From: Candidatus Berkelbacteria bacterium
GTDB lineage: Bacteria > Patescibacteriota > UBA1384 > XYA2-FULL-43-10 > CAINNR01
Direction of reading: 5' to 3'
Assembly (NCBI GenBank): GCA_026397235.1
Contig: JAPLVG010000012.1
Coordinates: forward strand, 24,808 to 71,438
DNA length: 46,631 nt
Shown piece after piece: positions 16,348-22,716 of the stretch. The position numbers and the translations under genes were made by a program. The notes beneath the pieces are model-generated. The model saw only the letters and a program-made list of their open reading frames with translations. It made no database searches and was not told the DNA's origin. Every line of letters begins with the position of its first letter. Position 1 is the stretch's first letter.

Positions 16348-16789
16348 TTAAAGGCGATGCGATAAAATTCTTTAGCGGATAATTTTATGTTTGCTTTTTT
16401 GTTCCTATAAGCTTCAACTGCCAGATCATGTGCTTTTGATTTTCTGCCGATAGATCGAAAGTGGATTGCGGTTCTATCGATCTTACAGTGATTTTTATTT
16501 GCCAAATCACAAACTAAATCTTTTAGCAAAACTTCGTAGCCAGGATACTCTTTGTCAACAATAATTTGGTCGAAATTTTTTATTCCTTTTTCAATTAATA
16601 TAAAGATCATCGTGGCGAAAAGTTTGTAGATAAAATTTTTGGTTGGCCAATTTTTCGAAAAACAGTTTGTACCAGTTTTTTATCCTTTGCTGAAATAATA
16701 ATTGATGCTGATTTGCCGTTTGAAAAAGCAATAACCGTTGGTTTCCCAGTTTCTTCAATTTTCCCGCTTTGGTCAATCTCAATTTTCAT
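16344..16789 (-). pseudogene. Frameshifted conserved small gene (two ORFs, 60 + 88 codons)
   Basis: Two ORFs (16607-16789 and 16344-16610) meet at an ATGA overlap. Read upstream in its own frame, the second ORF continues as FIYKLFATMIFILIEKG without a stop to the end of the first ORF's conserved part (KIGQPK). One extra T in the TTTT run near 16636 would join them into a single ~148-residue protein (MKIEIDQSGKIEETGKPTVI...IVDKEYPGYEVLLKDL). I therefore call one gene broken by a single-base deletion in a homopolymer, or an assembly error there. The combined protein has a predicted middle hydrophobic stretch and no recognised catalytic motif. It follows uppP by one base and was probably co-transcribed with it. 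Confidence 0.65.
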
Positions 16790-16790
16790 A

Positions 16791-17585
16791 TCATCGGATG
16801 AAATAAATTACCGTCACAACTATTGCAATTGCGACACGATAGAGAGCAAAAACAGAGTAGCCGTGTTTTTCGATATAGCGAAGCAAAAATTTAATGGCAA
16901 AATATCCAACGATAGCGCTGGTTATTACAGCGATAATGAATGGGACATTGATGGATGCCCAAGAATAATCTTTCAGTGTTAGCAAGAATGCGCCCAGAAG
17001 TGTCGGCGTTGCAAGAAGAAAGCTGAAGCGGGTTGCCGAATTGCGGTCCATGTTTAAAAATAGACCAGCCGTAGTGGTAATTCCACTGCGCGAAACTCCT
17101 GGAACAATAGCTAAAATTTGTGCAGCGCCAACGACCAATCCTTTCATATATCCAATATCTTTTACTTGTTCTTTACCATTTGTGATGCTATCGGCCCACC
17201 AGAGAAAAAGTCCGAAAAATGCCAGGGTGCCGGCAATCAAAAGCTCATTTCGAAAAGCATGTTGGGCCAAATTGTCGAGAAAATATCCACCAATAGCGGC
17301 TGGAATTGTTGAAATAACTAATATCCAAAACAAATTATGCGGGTATTTAGTCTCTTTTTTCTTGTCGGGTGAAATTGCTTGGTCGATCACCTCAACCCAG
17401 TCGTGCCAGAAGAAGGCGATGATAGCGATTGCGGTGCCAAAATGGAGGGCAACATCAAAATCCAGCCCTTGATAGTGCCAATTGAAAATATAGGGGATAA
17501 CGACAAGGTGCGCCGATGATGAAATCGGCAAAAATTCACTAAGACCTTGGATAACACCGAGAATGAAGGCGTGAAAAATTGACAT
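16791..17585 (-). CDS. uppP: Undecaprenyl-diphosphatase UppP (BacA family)
   Basis: The 264-residue polytopic protein dephosphorylates undecaprenyl diphosphate to recycle the lipid carrier for peptidoglycan and surface glycans. Both active-site regions are intact: GLSEFLPISSSAH at residues 14-26, with the Glu17 and Ser residues, and PGVSRSGIT at 162-170 with the catalytic Arg. The length and hydrophobicity fit the family. It follows a PAP2 phosphatase gene after five bases, so two lipid-phosphate phosphatases are paired. MurE and FemAB lie further upstream on the same strand. The start ATG is the first codon of a typical UppP N-terminus (MSIFHAFILGVIQG). Confidence 0.97.
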   Translation of the reverse strand: MSIFHAFILGVIQGLSEFLPISSSAHLVVIPYIFNWHYQGLDFDVALHFGTAIAIIAFFWHDWVEVIDQAISPDKKKETKYPHNLFWILVISTIPAAIGGYFLDNLAQHAFRNELLIAGTLAFFGLFLWWADSITNGKEQVKDIGYMKGLVVGAAQILAIVPGVSRSGITTTAGLFLNMDRNSATRFSFLLATPTLLGAFLLTLKDYSWASINVPFIIAVITSAIVGYFAIKFLLRYIEKHGYSVFALYRVAIAIVVTVIYFIR

Positions 17586-17590
17586 AAAAT

Positions 17591-18151
17591 TTACTCCGCT
17601 GAATTATTAGCCCAGAAGTTTTCAAAATGCTCCATAAACCAGTATGCCAGTGTTCCAGAGAAAATGCCAATTGCAACTCCGCCCAAAACATCAGATGGAT
17701 AATGCAGGCCGGCGGCAATTCGGGAGATTCCTATTAGTAGTGCGACTATTAACATTAAAACTCCGAGTTTTTTGTGGCCGCATAGAATTACAGTTGTGGC
17801 AATGGCAAATGAAAGATAAGTGTGAGCCGACGGGAATGAACTTGCCGTCGTGTGGCCGGCAAGCTGAACTACACTGGCGGCGTAAGTAACGAAAGGTCGC
17901 GGCCGTTGCCACAAAAGATAAAGAATAAAACTAATGAAAGCGCTAAAAATACAGGCCAGAACTGCAGCAAAAAGGGTATTGATCCGACCGCGGACGATAA
18001 GATATATTAACCCAATGATTATTAGAACGATTCCGTAGTCTGCAAACCAGTGAATAACTTGAGTCCAGAATTCATTTTGTTTGGCAAAATCGTTGAGATA
18101 AAAAAAGAGATTGTGGTCAAAGTTGCCCAGGTTGTCAAAAAGTAGTTCCAT
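17591..18151 (-). CDS. PAP2-family membrane phosphatase
   Basis: The 186-residue integral membrane enzyme carries the three PAP2 motifs: LLWQRPRPF (C1, with Arg), SSFPSAHTYLS (C2, with the PSAH His) and SRIAAGLHYPSDV (C3, nucleophile His and Asp). Family members remove phosphate from lipid phosphates such as undecaprenyl diphosphate or PgpB substrates. I start it at the ATG at 18151 (MELLFDNLGNFDHNLF), because the 35 extra residues in the track are translated ATCTGTG-type repeat. No SD is present. Directly downstream is uppP, which suggests overlapping roles in lipid-carrier recycling. Confidence 0.93.
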   Translation of the reverse strand: MELLFDNLGNFDHNLFFYLNDFAKQNEFWTQVIHWFADYGIVLIIIGLIYLIVRGRINTLFAAVLACIFSAFISFILYLLWQRPRPFVTYAASVVQLAGHTTASSFPSAHTYLSFAIATTVILCGHKKLGVLMLIVALLIGISRIAAGLHYPSDVLGGVAIGIFSGTLAYWFMEHFENFWANNSAE

Positions 18152-18161
18152 TTTTATTGAG

Positions 18162-18262
18162 GTAAGCCCACTGATCTTTACACAGATGGGACACGGATGA
18201 AATCCAAGAAAATTAAATTTGGGTAAGTCCACTGATCTTTTACACCGATAAAACACAGATCA
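18162..18262. repeat. Tandem ATCTGTG-type repeat arms left of the GxxExxY gene
   Basis: GTAAGCCCACTGATCTTTACACAGATGGGACACGGATG is followed about 20 bases on by GTAAGTCCACTGATCTTTTACACCGATAAAACACAG. The second copy is inverse to CAGTGTTTCCATCTGTGTC...CTGTGGGCTTAC at 18638-18675 on the other side of the gene. Confidence 0.85.
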
Positions 18263-18649
18263 GTTGACCAACCGCTTTATTAAAACTTTGTGCTTAGAAA
18301 AAACTAGCAGAAGTCCAACTTTTAATTTTTCCGCTTTAAGATAATTCAAAAGCTGTGTCCAATCGCTAGGAAAGATTTCTCGACGTACCTTCAGCTCAAT
18401 AGCCAATTTGTTTTCAACTAGGAAATCTAAATAAAACTTTCCAATTACTTCTCCATCGTACAATATTTTTGCATATTTTTCACGCTTGAAATTTATCCTA
18501 GAAGCTTCCAGTTCTTTGGAGAGTGCCTGTTGATAAATTTTTTCTTGGTACCCATATCCCAAGTTATTGTAGACTTTGAAAGCTAGACCAATAACTTTCT
18601 CGGTTAGGTCGTTAAAATTATTTTCAGTTGGATTTATCAGTGTTTCCAT
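18260..18649 (-). CDS. GxxExxY protein (PD-(D/E)XK nuclease-like, PDDEXK_3)
   Basis: The 129-residue protein shows the family hallmark GYGYQEKIYQQAL (G-x-x-E-x-x-Y). Then come ILYDGEVIGKFYLDFLVENKLAIELKVRREI, where D, E-x-K fit a PD-(D/E)XK nuclease core, and TQLLNYLKAEKLKVGLLLVF near the end. The biological role of the family is unknown. The ATG at 18649 is preferred to the track's TTG. The first codons overlap the 3' end of the xer gene in another frame, and both ends of the gene lie within inverted ATCTGTG-type repeat arms. This makes the gene plus arms look like a small mobile unit. A second, broken copy is at 42985-43371. Confidence 0.92.
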   Translation of the reverse strand: METLINPTENNFNDLTEKVIGLAFKVYNNLGYGYQEKIYQQALSKELEASRINFKREKYAKILYDGEVIGKFYLDFLVENKLAIELKVRREIFPSDWTQLLNYLKAEKLKVGLLLVFSKHKVLIKRLVN

Positions 18650-19661
18650 CTGTGTCAATTATCTGTGGGCTTACCTCGATATTATCTTCAGTTCGTTTTC
18701 CATGAAATGCACGATGGATGTCGCGCAGGTGTTGATCCGTGACATGGGTGTAAATTTGAGTAGTTGAAACATTGGCATGACCCAAGAGTGATTGGACTGA
18801 ACGAAGATCTGCCCCATTAATCAGTAAATCAGTGGCGAAAGTGTGACGTAATGTGTGAGGAGAAACATGCTTAGTAATACCGGCAGCCTTGGCGTATTTA
18901 GCAACGATTCGTTCAATTGAACGTACCGTCAATCGATCGCCACCCAGTTTGTTAAGTATTAATTCCTCCGAATCACCAATCAATTTGATATAGCCGGCTA
19001 GTACTTCATGGGCCGAATCGGAAAGAAAGACTACTCGGACTTTGCCGCCCTTGCCACGAACGGGAATTTCGTCGCGCTCCAAATTAATATCGCCAACATT
19101 TAAATTGGCCAACTCCGAAACTCGGAGGCCAGTGGAAAATAAAAGTTCCAGTATCAGCCGATCACGCAAGCCCTTGAAACTGGAAATATTCGGCATTTTT
19201 ATTAATTCGATGATGTCATTGGCTTCAAGAAATTCAACTTTGCGTTCTTCGCTTTTAGCCAGAACGACTTTTTGCGGTGCTAGTGATGTAACTCCCTTGG
19301 TTGCCAAAAATCCTAGGAAAGCCCTAAGAGTGATGATGGAATAATTTTGTGTTGAGCGTTTCAATGGGCGACCCGATTTATCAGACAGGCGGTTTAGATA
19401 GAGGCGGTACTCCTTGACTGAGTCTTCAGTGATCAGGTCTGGTGTCATTGCGAGGTCGCTATCGGCGACCGCGGCAATCTCGTTTTTAGGATTGTCCACA
19501 GGGTCACCTTCGGAAGACTCCGCTTCGCTCGCAATGACGAGCGAAAACCAAGTTAAAAATTTTGTCAAATATCTATCATAATTCGCCACAGTTAAAAGAG
19601 ATTGGCCCTTTTCCAATTCGGTGTATTCCAAAAAATCACGTTTTAATTGCCATAAATCCAT
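18624..19661 (-). CDS. XerC/D-like tyrosine recombinase with repeat insertion
   Basis: The 345-residue protein has an N-terminal SAM-like core-binding domain and a C-terminal catalytic domain with all key residues: Arg in TGLRVSELANL, Lys in RGKGGKVRVV, HTLRHTFATD, and LGHANVSTTQIYTHV with the nucleophile Tyr. It should resolve chromosome dimers or integrate elements. Family members are about 300 residues. The excess is explained by an in-frame palindromic repeat (IASEAESSEGDPVDNPKNEI... at 19443-19540) in the first domain and by a C-terminal tail (EVSPQIIDTDGNTDKSN) translated from an ATCTGTG-type repeat. I start at the ATG at 19661 (MDLWQLKRDF); the track's extension is repeat. Domain order and residues suggest it is functional. 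Confidence 0.93.
   Translation of the reverse strand: MDLWQLKRDFLEYTELEKGQSLLTVANYDRYLTKFLTWFSLVIASEAESSEGDPVDNPKNEIAAVADSDLAMTPDLITEDSVKEYRLYLNRLSDKSGRPLKRSTQNYSIITLRAFLGFLATKGVTSLAPQKVVLAKSEERKVEFLEANDIIELIKMPNISSFKGLRDRLILELLFSTGLRVSELANLNVGDINLERDEIPVRGKGGKVRVVFLSDSAHEVLAGYIKLIGDSEELILNKLGGDRLTVRSIERIVAKYAKAAGITKHVSPHTLRHTFATDLLINGADLRSVQSLLGHANVSTTQIYTHVTDQHLRDIHRAFHGKRTEDNIEVSPQIIDTDGNTDKSN
18638..18675. repeat. Right ATCTGTG-type arm of the GxxExxY unit
   Basis: CAGTGTTTCCATCTGTGTCAATTATCTGTGGGCTTACC is inverse to the arm at 18222-18262. It encodes the C-terminal tail of the Xer protein and, in another frame, the first codons of the GxxExxY protein. Confidence 0.8.
19443..19540. repeat. 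GTCATTGCGAG-type palindrome inside xer
   Basis: The ends TGTCATTGCGAGGTCG and GCTCGCAATGACGA are inverse, with an inner GGCAATCTCGTTTTTAGGATTG arm pair. It lies in frame in the coding sequence and adds about 30 residues. The inner words TCTTCCGAAGGTGACCCTGTGG also occur in the copy at 39549-39656. Confidence 0.88.
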
Positions 19662-19671
19662 AATATTGAGG

Positions 19672-19751
19672 TAAGTCCACTGATCTTTGCACAGATTAGA
19701 CACAGATTTTCTTATCTGTGATTTATCAGTGTCGTTATCTGTGGGCTTACA
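19672..19751. repeat. Solo ATCTGTG-type palindrome (MITE-like)
   Basis: A complete ~80-base palindrome runs from GTAAGTCCACTGATCTTTGC to TCGTTATCTGTGGGCTTAC, with inner CACAGAT/ATCTGTG pairs. It has no gene inside and lies between murE and xer. It matches the arms bracketing the GxxExxY gene. Confidence 0.85.
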
Positions 19752-19756
19752 TCTAA

Positions 19757-21091
19757 TCACTCTTCTGAAATTGGTAGTTTGTAGCGCTTTGCTAGTTCGT
19801 ATTTTACCACTCGACGATCAGAGAACGGTTCAAATTTATTTTCACCCACAGCCATAACTTCCTCCGCACCTTTGCCGGTGATAATAACAACGTCACCACG
19901 TGCTGCCACCCCAATTGCTTTGGAAATTGCTTCGTGCCGATCAAGAATTTTCCAGTAATTGGTGTTGAGTCGCCATTTACCTTTTTTACCCTTGAGTACT
20001 CCTGCCGCCACTGTATCAATGATTTCCAGCGGATCCTCATCATACGGATCTTCGTTGGTGACAAAAATCAAATCGGCAAATTTACCTGCTAATGCACCCA
20101 TAATTGGCCGCTTAGTTTTATCTCTTCGTCCGGTGGCGCCAAGAACAGCAATAATTTTTCCGCCACGTTTTGTCATTGTTTGTATGATCGTTTCGTAAAC
20201 ATTTTTCAGCGAATCGGCATTGTGGGCGTAGTCAACGATGACTTCAAAGTCTTGTTTCTGTGAAACTTTAATCCGCTCCATACGGCCGGGAACGCCAGTA
20301 ACTTTTTCCAGGCCTTTTTTGATATCATCAAACGGAATTTCACAAGCAATGCCAACTGCAATCGCGGCCAGCGCATTAGAAATATTAAACATGCCCGGAA
20401 TTTGCAGATCGATTGTAGTTTGATTTCCACCGTAAACCGCGGTAAAAATTGATCCTGTTGGGCTTTGAAGGATTTTTCTAGCGACTAAGCCGTTTTCAAC
20501 CGGTTTTTTGACTGAGTAAAAAATTTGTCGCTTATTTTTAGCACCGATAAAGGTTTCAGCGACAGCGTCATCAATATTAATAACCGCTGTTGCACTAGGG
20601 TTGTCTTTAAAAACTTTTAATTTAGCCTCGATATATTTTTCTTTGGTGCCGTGATAATCAATATGGTCATGAGAGATATTAGAGAAAACTAAAACATCAG
20701 AATTAATTCCCCAGACGCGATATTGATCAATGGCTTGGGAAGTTGTTTCTAAAATTGCATATTTACAGCCAGCGTCAATTGCTTTTCTCAAAAATCCGTT
20801 GATTACAGCTGTTGGTGGCGTGGTGACCCAGCGGGATTTTTCGGTGTGCATGGTGACAATATCGCCAATTTTGGTGTTGATAGTGGTTTCCATGGCATTT
20901 TTTTCGCCAGCCGCATCCAACACTGCCGCCACTAAATTGGCGATAGTGGTTTTGCCTTTAGTGCCGGTGATGCCAATGATTTTTATTTTTTTTGATGGGT
21001 TACCAGAAGAAAAGTTTGACAAATTGGCTTGGAGTTTATGGTATTTGTTTTTTGTTGATTGGGAGAAAAATTTCTTGATAAATTTTTTCAT
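19757..21091 (-). CDS. murE: MurE-type UDP-MurNAc-peptide ligase, short form
   Basis: The 444-residue Mur ligase adds the third amino acid to the peptidoglycan stem peptide using ATP. GITGTKGKTTIANL (P-loop, residues 40-53), YHGTKEKYIEAKL, VDYAHNADSLKNVYE and GATGRRDKTKRP are all present. The N-terminal UDP-binding domain is reduced to about 38 residues, compared with about 90-100 in E. coli MurE, a short form seen in CPR bacteria. The specificity loop reads NEDPYDEDP, where DAP-adding enzymes have DNPR, so the third residue (DAP, Lys or other) cannot be assigned. It is in the wall-gene group with xer, PAP2 and uppP. An ATCTGTG-type repeat fills its leader. Confidence 0.93.
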   Translation of the reverse strand: MKKFIKKFFSQSTKNKYHKLQANLSNFSSGNPSKKIKIIGITGTKGKTTIANLVAAVLDAAGEKNAMETTINTKIGDIVTMHTEKSRWVTTPPTAVINGFLRKAIDAGCKYAILETTSQAIDQYRVWGINSDVLVFSNISHDHIDYHGTKEKYIEAKLKVFKDNPSATAVINIDDAVAETFIGAKNKRQIFYSVKKPVENGLVARKILQSPTGSIFTAVYGGNQTTIDLQIPGMFNISNALAAIAVGIACEIPFDDIKKGLEKVTGVPGRMERIKVSQKQDFEVIVDYAHNADSLKNVYETIIQTMTKRGGKIIAVLGATGRRDKTKRPIMGALAGKFADLIFVTNEDPYDEDPLEIIDTVAAGVLKGKKGKWRLNTNYWKILDRHEAISKAIGVAARGDVVIITGKGAEEVMAVGENKFEPFSDRRVVKYELAKRYKLPISEE

Positions 21092-21098
21092 AATATTG

Positions 21099-21185
21099 TG
21101 GAAACCACACAGACATCAACACTGAAATAGCACAGAAAACCGAATTCTGTGTCAAATCTGCGTAACTATCTGTGTTGTTTCTTCC
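21099..21185. repeat. ATCTGTG-type palindromic repeat upstream of murE
   Basis: GTGGAAACCACACAGACATCAACACTG is inverse to CTGCGTAACTATCTGTGTTGTTTCTTCC. It lies seven bases upstream of the murE ATG and matches the copy at 33855-33944 in its GTGGAAACCACACAG end. Confidence 0.85.
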
Positions 21186-21187
21186 AT

Positions 21188-22093
21188 TTAATGCCTTCTA
21201 ATTAATTCCGCTATTTTAAATATTTGGTATTTGACAGGCGAGAATATCATATCCCAACTTCCAAGCGCAGTGAATTCATTGCCACCGAACTGTTTTTTGA
21301 ATCTGGTGACGCCAGCCCACGGATGCTTTTCATCATCATTTGGTGCGATTCCGAACATATCGTAGTATTTACATCCACGCTTTTTGGCTTCCTTCATAAT
21401 CTCCCAATGAAGTTTGTATGGCCCCATTTTCTCCCGCTGTTCATCACTGGATCCGCCAAACAAATAGGTGCAAATATCTTTGTAAAATACTATGATCGCC
21501 GAGGCGAGCACGGCGCCGTCAGCTGCTTTTGCGCTGAACACTTGAACATATTCTTTTGGCGAACCGATGTCAAGAAGAGTTTGGAAATAGGCGATATTGC
21601 GGTAGGTAATTTTTTGCCGTTTGGCCATGGTTTCATATAGTTTGAAAAAGTTCTCAACGCTACCTTTTTCTATTTTTACCTCATTTTTTTCAGCAACTTT
21701 AATGTTATAACGGCCCTTTTGTTTCATTTCTAGCAATATGTCTTCTTCTGATTTTGTTAGATAGATTAGCAAAGTGTGCTCAGGTTGCATCTCTTCAAAG
21801 GCCTTTTCGTAGCCGGATTTAGCCGGGTCGATGTCACCGTCGGCTTCCTCTACGGACTCCATTCGATAAAACAGAGCTTTTTCGTCTGCGGCAATTTTTT
21901 TGATTTGATCAAGGAAAATTTTCTGCATTGCCAACTTTGTCTGGTCGCGACTCATCATTGGCGAGTAAAGCATCGACCCAAGTAGTGGAATTTTCTTCTC
22001 CAGAACTAGGATATCAAAAACCCGCCAGTTCTTAGAGTAACCAGTAGCCAGTTTAAAGTTTTCCCACTCTTTGGTTTGAAAAATCGTTGCCAT
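21188..22093 (-). CDS. FemAB/FemX-like peptidyltransferase
   Basis: The 301-residue protein has two GNAT-like halves typical of Fem ligases, which add amino acids from aminoacyl-tRNA to the peptidoglycan stem or cross-bridge. Family features are the opening FQTKEWENFKLATG, MKQKGRYNIKVAEKNEVKI (the conserved K.R.NI..A pattern), YLFGGSSDEQREKMGPYKLHWEIMKEAKKRGCKYYDMFGI and FKKQFGG. I use the ATG at 22093 (MATIFQTKEW) and not the 17-residue track extension, which overlaps the upstream terminator. No SD is seen. It is the next gene after murE going upstream, in keeping with a wall-synthesis group, though a repeat separates the two. Confidence 0.92.
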   Translation of the reverse strand: MATIFQTKEWENFKLATGYSKNWRVFDILVLEKKIPLLGSMLYSPMMSRDQTKLAMQKIFLDQIKKIAADEKALFYRMESVEEADGDIDPAKSGYEKAFEEMQPEHTLLIYLTKSEEDILLEMKQKGRYNIKVAEKNEVKIEKGSVENFFKLYETMAKRQKITYRNIAYFQTLLDIGSPKEYVQVFSAKAADGAVLASAIIVFYKDICTYLFGGSSDEQREKMGPYKLHWEIMKEAKKRGCKYYDMFGIAPNDDEKHPWAGVTRFKKQFGGNEFTALGSWDMIFSPVKYQIFKIAELIRRH

Positions 22094-22121
22094 TAGATTT
22101 AATCTAGCAAATTTGGCCGAT

Positions 22122-22152
22122 AAAAAAAAGCGGTGTAACATCATTACACCGC
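22122..22152 (-). terminator. Intrinsic terminator of the gene at 22173
   Basis: On the minus strand a perfect nine-base stem GCGGTGTAA/TTACACCGC with loop TGATG is followed by eight T residues. Confidence 0.9.
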
Positions 22153-22172
22153 AATTGGTTCGTTCTTGCTGC

Positions 22173-22577
22173 CTAGTGCTGCATTAGCTCTTCGCGCCGC
22201 TTTGCCTCAGAACTCCAGTTGGCGTTGGTGACAGTTGCCAACGCATCGTGAGCCGCCGCTTCAATGACACCCAACATCGGAAGTTCTTGCGATTTCATTG
22301 GGATGTTGCCGTCTGTTCCGGATGCGGACAAAACCGCCGTCCAGATTTCGCCGGCAAAGTCTGCAAGACAATCGGGGCGGCCGATGTTCATTATGACTCT
22401 GACCCGGCGCAGGACCACTGATACGACGACTCCGCACATGTCGAGGTCAATTTCCGTTCCTGCTTCCGCCAGCTTTCCCTGCAACGACTTGGCCAACTGC
22501 CATTTGACCTCCGAGTTGCCTGCTAGTCCAGGAAAGACATTGCTGGTGTCAATCGTCGTGTTGTAGGTGTCAGTCAT
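22173..22577 (-). CDS. Unknown small protein, SD-led stand-alone gene
   Basis: The 134-residue soluble protein begins MTDTYNTTIDTSNVFPGLAG and has a middle region VVVSVVLRRVRVIMNIGRPD. No motif is recognised. The ATG at 22577 is chosen because GGGAGAG lies seven bases upstream; the track's longer start reads through promoter sequence. TTGTTT and TGCTATATT 16 bases apart form a promoter in the leader. A perfect terminator follows the stop. The gene is a monocistron with higher GC than its neighbours, a pattern shared with the small genes at 24114, 24470, 27814 and 30075. Confidence 0.82.
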   Translation of the reverse strand: MTDTYNTTIDTSNVFPGLAGNSEVKWQLAKSLQGKLAEAGTEIDLDMCGVVVSVVLRRVRVIMNIGRPDCLADFAGEIWTAVLSASGTDGNIPMKSQELPMLGVIEAAAHDALATVTNANWSSEAKRREELMQH

Positions 22578-22680
22578 GATCGCACTCTCCCATTTAGGTT
22601 GAATAAAATATAGCACAAACAATAGAAAAAACAAGCAAAATCTGTTAAGATTTAGCATATGAAAAAAGAGATCAAAAGTA

Positions 22681-22716
22681 ACTACACGGATTTATAACAC
22701 GGAAAATACACGGATG
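22681..22716. repeat. Half ATCTGTG-type repeat ending in the tsaD start
   Basis: AACTACACGGATTTATAACACGGAAAATACACGGATG is one arm of the family; its last ATG is the tsaD start codon. Confidence 0.7.

Noticed and set aside
16630-16645. Programmed -1 frameshift site
   Set aside because: AAA ATT TTA in the zero frame does not form the X XXY YYZ heptamer and the broken gene has no known programmed-shift family; deletion in a T run is simpler.
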